Shown here in pieces: positions 24,353 through 33,023 of a stretch of 64,000 nucleotides of DNA. Under the pieces are notes generated by a model. It was not told the origin of the DNA. It searched no databases and worked only from the letters and a program-made list of their open reading frames with translations. The DNA is from Nocardioides salarius (GTDB taxonomy: Bacteria > Actinomycetota > Actinomycetes > Propionibacteriales > Nocardioidaceae): positions 372,001 through 436,000 of the forward strand of contig NZ_JAFBBZ010000001.1 in the NCBI RefSeq assembly GCF_016907435.1, given 5' to 3'. The translations under genes and the position numbers were made by a program. Every line of letters begins with the position of its first letter. The first letter of the stretch is position 1.

Positions 24353-27300
24353 TCACGCCGACCCCCTCGATCTTGACGGTCCTGTTGCGCAGGGTCCTGA
24401 TCTGCAGCCGGCCGGTCAGCGGGCTGGAGGATCGGGCGACCGTGACGACCGCACCGTTCTTGGTGCGCGAGCGAGACAGGTCGGCCTTCTTGAGCACCTT
24501 GCCGTCGAGCAGCACCCTGACCCGGCCGTGGCGGCGCGCCTTGGTGGCGACGAGCACGATCTTCGTCGCCCGGGTCACGTCGAGGCCGAGCACCTCGCCC
24601 CGACTGCCGGTACGCAGGAACCGATCGGCGTAGTAGCGCCCGCCCCGGCGCAGCTTCCAGCCGTCGCTCTCCTGGGTGATCCGATCAGCCGAGAAGGGCG
24701 TTCCGAAGGTCCGCGTCGCGGGGGTGGGGTCGGTGGCCCCGCCCGCGGAGCGGGCCGTGGCGCTGAAGCGGTGCGTGCCCTGGGTCAGGCCGCCCAGCCT
24801 GGCCTCGCCGTCGGCGCAGTCGACCTCTGCCCCGTCGAGGGTGCAGTCGTAGCTCGCCCCGCTGTCGTCGGAGGCCAGCTCGAAGACCACGGTGCCGCTG
24901 CGCGGGAAGGAGTCCTCGCCCGGGCCCGACCTGATGATGGTGCTCGGCGCCGCCGCGCTGCCCGAGAGCACCGTGACGACGGTGTCGTCGGCCCGGTCGT
25001 CGCGGGCGAAGCGGCCGGCCAGCGTGGTGCCCACGGTGTAGGTCGTGCTCGCGCCGTCGACGTCGATCAGCGCCGCGCACTCCGCGTGGCCCTGGGCGTC
25101 GGGGGCGTCGGAGCACAGCACCTCGCCGCCGTCGCGGTCGACGAAGGCGACCGTCGCCGTGGTCAGGTCGCCGGGCTCGCCGTCGTCGGCCTGGGCGACG
25201 CTCGCGCTCAGCACCACCGGCTGCGGGTCCTGGGTGGCCCGCACCGTGGTCGGGCCGGTGTAGTCGACCGTGCCGTCCTCGGCCAGCACCGTGACGTCGA
25301 GGCGGTCGGTGGCCAGCAGCCCGCCGGGCGCGGAGCCGGCCAGGGTGACGACCGCGTCGCCGACGTCGGCGGTGACCGGCCCGTCGACCTCGAAGCGGGC
25401 CACGCCGGGGCGGACCCCGTCGGAGGTCGCCGAGACCCGGGTCACGCCGAGCCCGGCCAGGCCGCTGACCTCGAGCGCCAGCTCGTCGCCGTCGACCTGG
25501 GCGGCGCTGAGCGTCACCACCACCGGCTCGTCGAAGGAGTCGCTGTGCTGGACCTGCTCGGCCTCGGAGCCGGCGCTGACCGAGAGCGAGGGCTCGATGG
25601 CGAAGTCGGCCCGGTTGACGTCGAAGAAGTAGTTGTCGACCGCCTCGACCCGCACCCGCGCGCGGCTGGTGCGCTCCTGCGGCCAGGTGACGTCGTGGCT
25701 GCCGTCGTTGGCCGTGCTCGCGGCCAGCTCGACCGGGAAGGTCGCGCCGCCGTCGGTCGACAACGTGATGCGCACCTGCGGGGCGTACGCCGCCGCGGCG
25801 GTGCCGGCGACGTCCCAGGTGATGGTGCCCGCGCTGCCGCCGATCACCGTGGCCTGCGGCAGGCCCTGGCCCGGGGCGGGCTGGGAGGTGACCCGGAACG
25901 GCCCGGCCGAGCCCACGGTCAGGGCGACGTCGTCGTGCTGGGTGCCGCCGCCGGTGGGGAACTGGTCGCGGGCGGTGAGCCGGAAGCGCAGGGTGCGCGC
26001 GGCCGTCGGCAGCAGCTCGGAGAAGCAGTCCAGCGCGGCGGGCGGGACCTCCTCGCCGCTCACGGCCGGGCAGGCGCCGGTGGCGGCGTTGGTGGTGCCG
26101 GCGAGCACCTGGGCCAGGTCGGGGAAGGTGCGAGACGGGTCGCCGCTCGCCTCGTTCTGGCCCGGCGAGTCGTAGAGCAGCGAGTCCTCGAGCGAGACGT
26201 CGGCGCTGGTGCCGAAGACCCGGAACAGCGGGCCGGAGGTCCGGCTGCTGGTCAGGGACCGACCGGTGGTGCCGCCGGTGTCGTTCTGCTCCCACAGGTA
26301 GAGCAGCGGGTCGCCGTCGACGTCGCCGCCCGAGCCGGTGAGCGTGAACGGGGTGCGCACCGGGATGGTCCTGTCGGCCGGGGCGGTCACCGTCGGGGCG
26401 TGGTTGTCGGTGACGGTCGTGGTCGAGCCCTGGTTGGTGGCCGGGCCGCCCTCGACCGGCACGCCGACGTAGGCCGTGAGCGGGTCGCCCCCGGCGTCGG
26501 TGGTGTCGGTGACGGTGATGCGCGGGTGGTCGTCGGTGTCGGGCCAGCGCACGGTGAAGCCGCCGTCGTTGAGGCTGAGCACCGAGCCGTCGTACCCCTC
26601 GAGGGTCACGGCGGCGCCGGTGAGGGCGCGCATCTGCTGGGTCACGTTGAGGACGTTGTAGGTCGTGGTGCCGCGCACGATCGAGGTCACGCGGTCCTCG
26701 TAGCGCAGGTTGACCGTGTCGCCGGGCGTGTCGAAGCCGCCGAAGGTGAGCGTCTGCTCCTCGCCGTAGCTCGTCGGCGCCTTGGTGACGTGGGCGGTGA
26801 ACTCGTCGATGGTGCGCTGCGAGAAGTAGGGGTCGGTGTGCGGCTGCAGGTCGTCGGTGCCGCAGATGCCGGCGTAGGCCATCACCGAGGAGCCCGAGCC
26901 CGGCTCGACGGAGGTGCCCTGGTTGCGGTTCAGGCCCGAGCAGGCGCCCTGGTCGCCGTCGAAGGTGTGGTTGCCGGCGAACTGGTGGCCCAGCTCGTGC
27001 GCCACGTAGTCGACGGCCATGAAGTCGCCCTCGGGGAACGGCAGCCCGGTGCAGCCGCCGGCCTTGAGGCCCTCGCCCACGACGCCGAGGTAGGCCACGC
27101 CGCCGCCGTTGGTGCCGAGCATGATGTGGCCGACGTCGAACCGGTCGGCGCCGATCAGCTGGCCGGCGACGAAGACGTTGCGGTCGAGCAGGCCACCGGT
27201 GCAGCCACCGGTCTCGAGGTCGGCGGCCTCGAAGCAGGGGCTCTCGCCGCAGGGGCCGCCGGGCTCGGTGGCCCTGGCGGCGGTGTCGAGGTTCAGCGCC

Positions 27301-28211
27301 TCGCTGCCGTCGACCATCTGCAGGTGGATGGCCATGTCGTCGTTGTAGACCTGGTTGACGCGGTTCATCAGCGTCACCTTCTCGGCCAGCACCACCGCCG
27401 GGTCGGCGGGCTGGCCGCCGGTGCCGAAGTAGGCGGCGTACGCCGGATCGGTGACCAGGGCCAGGGCGTAGGTGCGGCGGGTCACCGCGGCGCCGGGCTC
27501 GGTGCGCGCCTGGGCCACCTGGGCCGCTCGTGCTGGCGGGGCCGACCGGGTGGCCCTGGCGCCGGCCTGGTCGAGCAGCGAGGTGACCAGCCCGGACTCC
27601 TCGAGGTGCGGGCCCTCGGGGAGCGCGGAGCGGTGGTAGCTGACGTGCTCGGTGGTGCCGGGAGCGGTCACGACCGGGTCGAGGTACCAGGTGTCGCGAC
27701 CCGACAGGCCGCGCACCGAGGCGTGCACGCCCATCGGCGTGACGTCGAGGCGCACGGTGCGCGCCGGGTCGTCGGCCTGGCGGCCCGCGAAGGTGCGGAT
27801 GTCGGGGTGGGCGGCCTGGAGACCGGCCTGCATGACGGGGTCCTCGACGACCTCGAAGGCCTGCAGGGTGCCGTCGGGGTCGGGCAGGCGCACGGTCAGG
27901 GGCTCGGCGCCGCGGCGGGCGGCACCGGTCGAGGGAGCCCGGTCGAGCCGGCCGGCCAGCGCGCTGACGTCGACGTCGAACGCCGTGAACTCGTCGGGCC
28001 GCACCCGCACCCGCTCGGCGGCGTCCTGGGGCAGCTCGAAGCCGGGCAGGGCGTCGAAGACGCCGTCGAGCACGCTCCTGGCCGGGGCGGCGGAGGCCGT
28101 GCCTGCGGGAGCGGCGGGTGCTGCGGAGGCGGGTGGCAGGGCGGCGACCAGCCCGAGGGCCAGCGCTCCCGCGGTCACCAGGTGGGACAGGGTCGGGAAC
28201 CGACGACGCAT
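24309..28211 (-). CDS. Secreted reprolysin-like (M12B) zinc metalloprotease, multidomain
   Basis: This 1300-residue secreted protein has a signal peptide (RRR, then hydrophobic LVTAGALALGLVAALPPASA, about residues 3-32). A propeptide-like domain follows, then the protease domain with the zinc site HELGHQFAGNH (about 405-415, HExxHxxGxxH) and the Met-turn SSVMAYAG. Downstream are Ig/cadherin-like beta domains (PADRTIPVRTPFTLTGSGGDVDGDPLLYLWEQ region), repeated beta-sandwich domains and a basic C-terminal domain. The ATG at 28211 has an AGAGGA ribosome site. Its substrate in the medium is unknown. The 3' end overlaps nei2 on the other strand. Confidence 0.9.
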   Translation of the reverse strand: MRRRFPTLSHLVTAGALALGLVAALPPASAAPAAPAGTASAAPARSVLDGVFDALPGFELPQDAAERVRVRPDEFTAFDVDVSALAGRLDRAPSTGAARRGAEPLTVRLPDPDGTLQAFEVVEDPVMQAGLQAAHPDIRTFAGRQADDPARTVRLDVTPMGVHASVRGLSGRDTWYLDPVVTAPGTTEHVSYHRSALPEGPHLEESGLVTSLLDQAGARATRSAPPARAAQVAQARTEPGAAVTRRTYALALVTDPAYAAYFGTGGQPADPAVVLAEKVTLMNRVNQVYNDDMAIHLQMVDGSEALNLDTAARATEPGGPCGESPCFEAADLETGGCTGGLLDRNVFVAGQLIGADRFDVGHIMLGTNGGGVAYLGVVGEGLKAGGCTGLPFPEGDFMAVDYVAHELGHQFAGNHTFDGDQGACSGLNRNQGTSVEPGSGSSVMAYAGICGTDDLQPHTDPYFSQRTIDEFTAHVTKAPTSYGEEQTLTFGGFDTPGDTVNLRYEDRVTSIVRGTTTYNVLNVTQQMRALTGAAVTLEGYDGSVLSLNDGGFTVRWPDTDDHPRITVTDTTDAGGDPLTAYVGVPVEGGPATNQGSTTTVTDNHAPTVTAPADRTIPVRTPFTLTGSGGDVDGDPLLYLWEQNDTGGTTGRSLTSSRTSGPLFRVFGTSADVSLEDSLLYDSPGQNEASGDPSRTFPDLAQVLAGTTNAATGACPAVSGEEVPPAALDCFSELLPTAARTLRFRLTARDQFPTGGGTQHDDVALTVGSAGPFRVTSQPAPGQGLPQATVIGGSAGTITWDVAGTAAAAYAPQVRITLSTDGGATFPVELAASTANDGSHDVTWPQERTSRARVRVEAVDNYFFDVNRADFAIEPSLSVSAGSEAEQVQHSDSFDEPVVVTLSAAQVDGDELALEVSGLAGLGVTRVSATSDGVRPGVARFEVDGPVTADVGDAVVTLAGSAPGGLLATDRLDVTVLAEDGTVDYTGPTTVRATQDPQPVVLSASVAQADDGEPGDLTTATVAFVDRDGGEVLCSDAPDAQGHAECAALIDVDGASTTYTVGTTLAGRFARDDRADDTVVTVLSGSAAAPSTIIRSGPGEDSFPRSGTVVFELASDDSGASYDCTLDGAEVDCADGEARLGGLTQGTHRFSATARSAGGATDPTPATRTFGTPFSADRITQESDGWKLRRGGRYYADRFLRTGSRGEVLGLDVTRATKIVLVATKARRHGRVRVLLDGKVLKKADLSRSRTKNGAVVTVARSSSPLTGRLQIRTLRNRTVKIEGVGVISAPPARRARDAGV

Positions 28212-28393
28212 GGGGTCCTCTCGTCGGCGGCGCGCCCGGGTGCGCGTCCGCTCGTGGCGGCCCGAGGCCACCGGTGCGACAACGAGGGACAGTCCACCCG
28301 GTCACGGGGTCGCGCACGGCGAAATCGCCTGTTCGGCGGGCCGTACGACGAACTTTTACCCGGCGGTGGTCCAGTCCGGCAGAGCCGACGGGC

Positions 28394-28711
28394 TCAGGCG
28401 GCGGAGGCGACGACGTCGTCGCGGCTGCGACCGGTGGCCGCGGGGCGCGGGACGATCGGGGTGGCGGCGCTCAGCGCCTCCTCGAGGGCCACCGCGTCGG
28501 AGACCGAGCGCAGCACCGAGGAGAGCGGCACGTCCAGGGCGCCGCACAGCGAGGCCAGCAGCTCGGAGGACGCCTCCTTCTGGCCGCGCTCGATCTCGGA
28601 GATGTAGCCGAGGCTGACGCGGGCCTGGGCGGAGACCTCGCGCAGGGTCATCCCGCGCTCGACGCGCTGCGCGCGGAGCACGTCGCCGAGCAACCGACGA
28701 AACAGCACCAT
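28394..28711 (-). CDS. clgR: ClgR-type XRE-family transcriptional regulator
   Basis: This 105-residue protein has an N-terminal HTH_3 domain ([41 protein letters not shown], about 8-48; the recognition helix is in the [12 protein letters not shown] part). In Streptomyces, Corynebacterium and Mycobacterium this regulator activates clp protease genes. The C-terminal half ends VVASAA; an Ala-Ala end is typical of ClpXP/ClpCP substrates and fits the known proteolytic turnover of ClgR. It follows cinA by 59 bases, as in other actinobacteria. Confidence 0.92.
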   Translation of the reverse strand: MVLFRRLLGDVLRAQRVERGMTLREVSAQARVSLGYISEIERGQKEASSELLASLCGALDVPLSSVLRSVSDAVALEEALSAATPIVPRPAATGRSRDDVVASAA

Positions 28712-28770
28712 GCGGATCTCCTGACTGCGCGAGCCCGACCGTGGAGGTCCGGCCTTCGTGGGGGCCAACA

Positions 28771-29277
28771 CTAGCGGAGGTCCCCTTCTTCCCGGGCACA
28801 CCCTTCCAGGATGTCGACGAGCACCGACACCGCCCGGGCGCACGTGTCGCGACGCACCTGCTCGCGCTCGCCGACCAGCGCGAGCCGCGACGACGTCAGC
28901 AGGCCCGGGCCGGCGACGCCGACGAAGACGGTGCCGGGCGGGTGCCCGTCCTGGCGCGTGGGCCCGGCGACACCGGTGGTGCTCAGCGCCCAGGTCGCGC
29001 CCGTGGCCGTGAGCGCGCCCGCGGCCATCGCCTCGGCGCACGGCGCCGAGACCACGCCGTGCTCGGCGACCAGCTCGGCGGGCACGCCCAGCAGCGCCTG
29101 CTTGAGCTCGGTGGCGTAGGCGACCACCCCGCCGACGTACGACACGGAGGCGCCGGGCACGTCGGTGAGCAGCCCCGCCAGCAGCCCCCCGGTCAGCGAC
29201 TCCGCGGTCGCCAGGGTCTCGCCGCGTGCCTGCAGCCGCGCGTGCAGCGCGGCCGCGGGGTCCGTCTCGTGGGCCAT
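28771..29277 (-). CDS. cinA: CinA C-terminal domain protein (NMN amidohydrolase PncC)
   Basis: This 168-residue protein corresponds only to the C-terminal domain of CinA, which turns nicotinamide mononucleotide into nicotinate mononucleotide. [47 protein letters not shown] is the conserved core (given here as the first third of the protein), with [24 protein letters not shown] as the second block. The MoaB-like N-terminal domain is absent, which is normal in many actinobacteria. It is upstream of clgR and divergent from the GH15 gene. Confidence 0.92.
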   Translation of the reverse strand: MAHETDPAAALHARLQARGETLATAESLTGGLLAGLLTDVPGASVSYVGGVVAYATELKQALLGVPAELVAEHGVVSAPCAEAMAAGALTATGATWALSTTGVAGPTRQDGHPPGTVFVGVAGPGLLTSSRLALVGEREQVRRDTCARAVSVLVDILEGCAREEGDLR

Positions 29278-29297
29278 GGAGGTGAGCGTCGCACACG

Positions 29298-29303
29298 TAG
29301 GGT
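29298..29303 (+). promoter_or_regulatory. -10 box of GH15 gene (leaderless)
   Basis: TAGGGT on the plus strand, seven bases before the ATG at 29311. Confidence 0.5.
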
Positions 29304-29310
29304 CGGGGCC

Positions 29311-31092
29311 ATGGCTCTGCGCATCGAGGACTACGCCCTCATCGGCGACCGGCGCACCGCCGCCCTGGTCGGTCGCAACGGCTCGGTCGACTGGCTGTGC
29401 CTGCCGCGCTTCGACTCCCCCGCCTGCATGGCGGCCCTGCTCGGCACCGAGGAGCACGGGCACTGGCAGATCGAGCCCGAGGGCGACTACGAGTCCAGCC
29501 GGCGCTACCTGTCCTCCTCGTCGGTGCTCGAGACGACCTTCCGCACCCCGACCGGCACGGTGACCCTCACCGACCTGATGCCCACCGGCGACGGACGCGC
29601 CGACCTGGTGCGCCGCATCCGCGGCGTCGCGGGGACGGTGCGCCTGTGCCTGCAGTGGCGGGTGCGGATGGAGTACGGCGAGGTGACGCCCTGGGTGCGA
29701 CGCGAGGAGATCGGCGGCGAGCAGGTCATCACCGCGGTGGCAGGACCCGACCGGCTGGTCCTGCGCGGGCCACGACTGCCCGAGGCGCGCGACCACACGC
29801 ACAACGACGAGTTCGACGTCGAGGCCGGCCAGGAGCTGACGTACTCGATGGTCTGGGTGCCCTCGCACCAGCGGCTCGACGAGCTGGGCGACCTCGAGGA
29901 CCGGATCCGCGAGACGATCGAGAAGGACGAGGACTGGGCACAGCTGTGCCGCACCGACCTGCGCCACCCCGAGACGGTCAAGCGCTCGCTGCTGACGCTG
30001 CGGCTGATGACGCACGAGGCGACCGGCGGCATCGTCGCGGCGCCCACGTCCTCGCTGCCGGAGACCTTCGGCGGCTCCCGCAACTGGGACTACCGCTACT
30101 GCTGGCTGCGCGACGCCGCGCTCACGCTGGGCTCGCTGCTCGAGGCCGGCTACACCGACGAGGCCATGCTGTGGCGCGACTGGCTGCTGCGCGCGGTCGC
30201 GGGCGACCCGCACGACCTGCAGGTGATGTACGCCGTCGACGGCTCGCGTCGCCTCGACGAGCGCGAGCTCGAGCACCTGCCCGGCTACGAGGACTCGCGA
30301 CCGGTCCGGGTCGGCAACGGCGCGGTCGACCAGCTCCAGCACGACGTCATCGGTGAGGTGATGGACGCCCTCGAGAAGGTGCGCGAGGTGATGGACGAAC
30401 CCGACGGGAACGCCTGGGAGCTGCAGAAGGCGCTGCTGTCGAGCCTGGCGGAGAACTGGGAGGAGCCCGACTGCGGCATCTGGGAGATGCGCGGCGACCT
30501 GCAGCACTTCACCCACTCAAAGGCCCTGGTGTGGGTCGCGTTCGACCGGGCCGTGCGAGCGGTGGAGAAGCACGGGCTCGACGGCCCCGTCGACGAGTGG
30601 CGCCGCCTGCGCGACGAGGTCCGCGAGCAGGTGCTGACCCGGGGCTACGACGAGGAGCGGGGCACCTTCACCCAGCACTACGACACCTTGGAGGTCGACG
30701 CCTCGCTGCTCACGCTGGCCTCGTTCGGCCTCGTCGCGGGCGACGACCCCCGCATGCTGGGCACGATCCGCGCCGTCGAGGAGGACCTGCTGCGTGACGG
30801 GCTGGTGCTGCGCTACCGCACCGGCTCGGGTGTCGACGGCCTCGAGGGCGACGAGCACCCGTTCCTGGCCTGCTCGTTCTGGTTGGTCGAGGCCTACGCC
30901 GAGGCCGGCCGGGTCGAGGACGCCACCGCCCTCTACGACCGGCTGGTCGGGCTCGCCAACGACGTCGGGCTCTACGCCGAGGAGTACGACCCGGGCACCG
31001 GCCGGATGGTCGGCAACTTCCCCCAGGCCTTCAGCCACCTGACCCTCACCCAGGCGGCCTTCGCCCTCGCCCGCCACGCCGCCGACACCTGA
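29311..31092 (+). CDS. Glycoside hydrolase family 15 protein (glucoamylase/trehalase type)
   Basis: This 593-residue protein has no signal peptide, so it is cytoplasmic. The N-terminal [32 protein letters not shown] is the trehalase-associated beta domain. The (alpha/alpha)6 barrel follows, with [16 protein letters not shown] (about 253-268), the general acid Glu in CGIWEMRG (about 392) and the general base Glu in [10 protein letters not shown] (about 555). Mycobacterial members of this architecture are alpha,alpha-trehalases. A glucoamylase or isomaltose activity is also possible. The length fits the family. Confidence 0.9.
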   Translation: MALRIEDYALIGDRRTAALVGRNGSVDWLCLPRFDSPACMAALLGTEEHGHWQIEPEGDYESSRRYLSSSSVLETTFRTPTGTVTLTDLMPTGDGRADLVRRIRGVAGTVRLCLQWRVRMEYGEVTPWVRREEIGGEQVITAVAGPDRLVLRGPRLPEARDHTHNDEFDVEAGQELTYSMVWVPSHQRLDELGDLEDRIRETIEKDEDWAQLCRTDLRHPETVKRSLLTLRLMTHEATGGIVAAPTSSLPETFGGSRNWDYRYCWLRDAALTLGSLLEAGYTDEAMLWRDWLLRAVAGDPHDLQVMYAVDGSRRLDERELEHLPGYEDSRPVRVGNGAVDQLQHDVIGEVMDALEKVREVMDEPDGNAWELQKALLSSLAENWEEPDCGIWEMRGDLQHFTHSKALVWVAFDRAVRAVEKHGLDGPVDEWRRLRDEVREQVLTRGYDEERGTFTQHYDTLEVDASLLTLASFGLVAGDDPRMLGTIRAVEEDLLRDGLVLRYRTGSGVDGLEGDEHPFLACSFWLVEAYAEAGRVEDATALYDRLVGLANDVGLYAEEYDPGTGRMVGNFPQAFSHLTLTQAAFALARHAADT

Positions 31093-31093
31093 G

Positions 31094-31126
31094 CCGACCC
31101 GGCAGCACTTCCCGCCGAGCCGGCAC
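31094..31126. repeat. Degenerate copy of the gene-end repeat
   Basis: GCCGACCCGGC, then ACTTCCC, then GCCGAGCCGGC directly follows the GH15 stop. It resembles the 22-base unit at 12187-12240 read on the other strand. Confidence 0.4.
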
Positions 31127-31137
31127 CAGCTCCTCCG

Positions 31138-31520
31138 CCGTTGGTCGAGCAGGGAGGAGCGCCAGCGACGACGGCGACCACCGCCGTTGGTCGAGCAGCG
31201 AGGAGCGCCAGCGACGAGCGACGCCGAGACCCCGTGAGGTGCCCGCTCGCCGTACGCCATGGACTCACCGGGTTTCGAGATGGTTGCTGCGCAACCTCCT
31301 CAACCAACGGCGCCGTTGGTCGAGCAGGGAGGAGCGCCAGCGACGAGCGACGCCGAGACCCCGTGAGGTGACCGCCCACCGCGACCACCCGCCGTACGCC
31401 GTGGGCTCACCGGGTTTCGAGATGGTTGCTGCGCAACCTCCTCAACCAACGGACGCACGGCAGCACCGTTGGTCGAGCAGGGAGGAGCGCCAGCGACGAG
31501 CGTCGCCGAGACCCGGTGAG
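31138..31520. repeat. Intergenic repeat cluster: four A units and two B units
   Basis: This 445-base gap without a gene (31093-31537) is mostly repeats. A units (CCGTTGGTCGAGCAGGGAGG at the 5' end, ending GAGACC) lie at 31138-31171 (short), 31184-31240, 31313-31369 and 31466-31520. B units (CACCGGGTTTCGAGA at the 5' end) lie at 31265-31310 and 31408-31452, each with the hairpin GGTTGC-TGC-GCAACC. The reverse complement of B begins CCGTTGGTTGAGGAGG, so A and B are the same family in opposite orientation. No spacer regularity or cas gene suggests CRISPR. Confidence 0.85.
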
Positions 31521-31537
31521 AACCGAGCAGACCTCTC

Positions 31538-32800
31538 CTACGTCCGTCGGTGGAAGGTGACCTGGTTGTCGCCACCGACATCGCTCTCGTATTCCGGGTC
31601 ATGGATGCGGCGGTGGTGGAAGGGACACAACAGCCGTCCTCGGGCGAGGTCGGTGTGGCCGTGGCAGGACCAGGGGTCGTCGTGGTGGGCGTGGCACATC
31701 GCTGGCGGGGCGTCACAGCCCCGTGCGGTGCAGCCACCGTCACGGATGCCCATCGCGATCCGCTGGGCCGGGGTGAAGTACCGCTTCGCACGCCCCACAT
31801 CCAGAGGCTGGCTCTTGCCGCCCAACACGACCGGGACAACACCGGCCTCACAGGCCAGCCGGCGTGCAGTGGCGGCACTGATCCGGTCCCCGGTGTCGAG
31901 GGTGGCGGCCACCAGGCCGTCCTTGAGTGAGTCGAGGCTCATCGTCACCACCACCGTGGCGTTCACCCCACCCGCCTTGGGCAGGTCGTGGGGGTCGAGG
32001 CGTTCGACGAGCTCCACGAACGCGGCACCGAGCCGCTGCGCGGTGGGGCGGCGTACCGGCACCGGCGCCTCGCTCTGCTCCTCTTGAGCCTCGCGGGTGG
32101 CGATCTGGTGCTTCGGTGCGGCGAACGCCAGCAGCGCCCGCTCCAGCATCTGACCCACCAGCAGCGGCACCGTGAACGATCCCTTGATCCGACCGTGGCC
32201 GTCCTCACGCATCCGGAACACCGCCGACTTCTCCGCCTCCCGCTCCTCACGGTCCAGCTGTTCGGCCTCCCACGCCTCGGCCACCTCCGGTGCCACCACC
32301 TCCAGGATCCGTCGCCCCAGGACACGGAGCGCCTTCGCGTCGTGGACCTCCGCGAACGCCACCAGCGCCTTCGCCGCCTGCTCCAACACGCCGGCGTCGA
32401 GGTCGTCAGGCAGCTCATCGAGCGCCGTGCAGATCACCGACGCCTGCTCCGCCACCACCTCGCCACGACCCAGTGCCTCCCGCACCAGGTCGTACCGGTC
32501 GAGACCCTCAGCGAGACGCACCTGGCGGAACGACTCCCGCTTCGTCGACCGGGTCGCGTTGGAGTGCCACACCGCCACCGACGGCGACGCATTCGTCTCC
32601 GCCACCGCCACCGTCTCGGCGTGCGACAACAGCTGCGAGCGCACCTCCACCAACCGGGCCTCGGCCCGGGAGACCTCGACCAACGTCTGCGCGGTGGCCT
32701 CCTGGCTCATCGACCACACCGGCGTACCAGCCACCTCGTCAAGGGTGGCGTGCACCCGCGCGACAGCACCGCCGATGGGGTGCGCCGCGGTGGTGGCCAT
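31538..32800 (-). CDS. DUF222 / 13E12-repeat HNH endonuclease
   Basis: This 420-residue protein has an N-terminal helical DUF222 domain (about 1-300) and a C-terminal HNH domain: a zinc knuckle starts with CTARGC, then CHAHHDDPW gives the H-H core and LCPFHHRRIHD the final metal ligands. The family is encoded by multicopy REP13E12-like elements in mycobacteria and is abundant in Nocardioidaceae. The target is unknown. It is flanked by the A/B repeats downstream and by iteron-like repeats upstream. The ATG at 32800 has GATACT at 32808-32813, a weak -10 box. Confidence 0.9.
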   Translation of the reverse strand: MATTAAHPIGGAVARVHATLDEVAGTPVWSMSQEATAQTLVEVSRAEARLVEVRSQLLSHAETVAVAETNASPSVAVWHSNATRSTKRESFRQVRLAEGLDRYDLVREALGRGEVVAEQASVICTALDELPDDLDAGVLEQAAKALVAFAEVHDAKALRVLGRRILEVVAPEVAEAWEAEQLDREEREAEKSAVFRMREDGHGRIKGSFTVPLLVGQMLERALLAFAAPKHQIATREAQEEQSEAPVPVRRPTAQRLGAAFVELVERLDPHDLPKAGGVNATVVVTMSLDSLKDGLVAATLDTGDRISAATARRLACEAGVVPVVLGGKSQPLDVGRAKRYFTPAQRIAMGIRDGGCTARGCDAPPAMCHAHHDDPWSCHGHTDLARGRLLCPFHHRRIHDPEYESDVGGDNQVTFHRRT

Positions 32801-32863
32801 GAATGAAGTATCTCAGGACCCACCGACAAACTACCAGGTCAGAAGCAGTTTTCCACAGGCACA

Positions 32864-32879
32864 TCGAAAACTTTTTCGA
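32864..32879. promoter_or_regulatory. AT-rich palindrome upstream of the HNH gene
   Basis: TCGAAAA-CT-TTTTCGA is a perfect 7-2-7 inverted repeat, 64 bases before the HNH gene start. It is strikingly AT-rich for this genome and is a candidate operator. Confidence 0.5.
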
Positions 32880-32891
32880 GACGGTCTACAC

Positions 32892-32957
32892 GGTGCGAAA
32901 CCGACCGGTCGATGGTGCAAAAGCGACCGGTCGGTGGTGCGAAACTGACTGCTCGTG
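32892..32957. repeat. Three 22-base iterons upstream of the HNH gene
   Basis: GGTGCGAAACCGACCGGTCG plus two bases is repeated at 32892-32913, 32914-32935 and, degenerate, at 32936-32957. The first two contain the palindrome CGACCGGTCG. The helical spacing (two turns) fits cooperative protein binding. Confidence 0.75.
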
Positions 32958-32972
32958 CGTGCTCCGGACGCA

Positions 32973-33007
32973 CCACGACCCGCCCGGGAGGCCCGGGCGG
33001 GTCGTGG
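32973..33007 (-). terminator. Terminator of the secreted nuclease gene
   Basis: A perfect 16-bp stem (32973-32988 with 32992-33007) and a 3-base loop, 17 bases past the nuclease stop. Confidence 0.8.
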
Positions 33008-33023
33008 GTGCCGATCGTGCGTA

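Noticed and set aside
28212..28393. Imperfect palindrome TTCGGCGGGCCGTACGACGAA near 28332 as an operator of the protease gene
   Set aside because: The arms match only partly and GC-rich dyads of this quality are common here.
31138..31520. CRISPR array
   Set aside because: Repeats differ in length and orientation, spacing is irregular, and no cas gene is present.
31538..32800. Intron-homing or prophage origin for the HNH gene
   Set aside because: No split gene, integrase, terminase or att-like direct repeat is visible; the DUF222 domain points to the 13E12 family instead.
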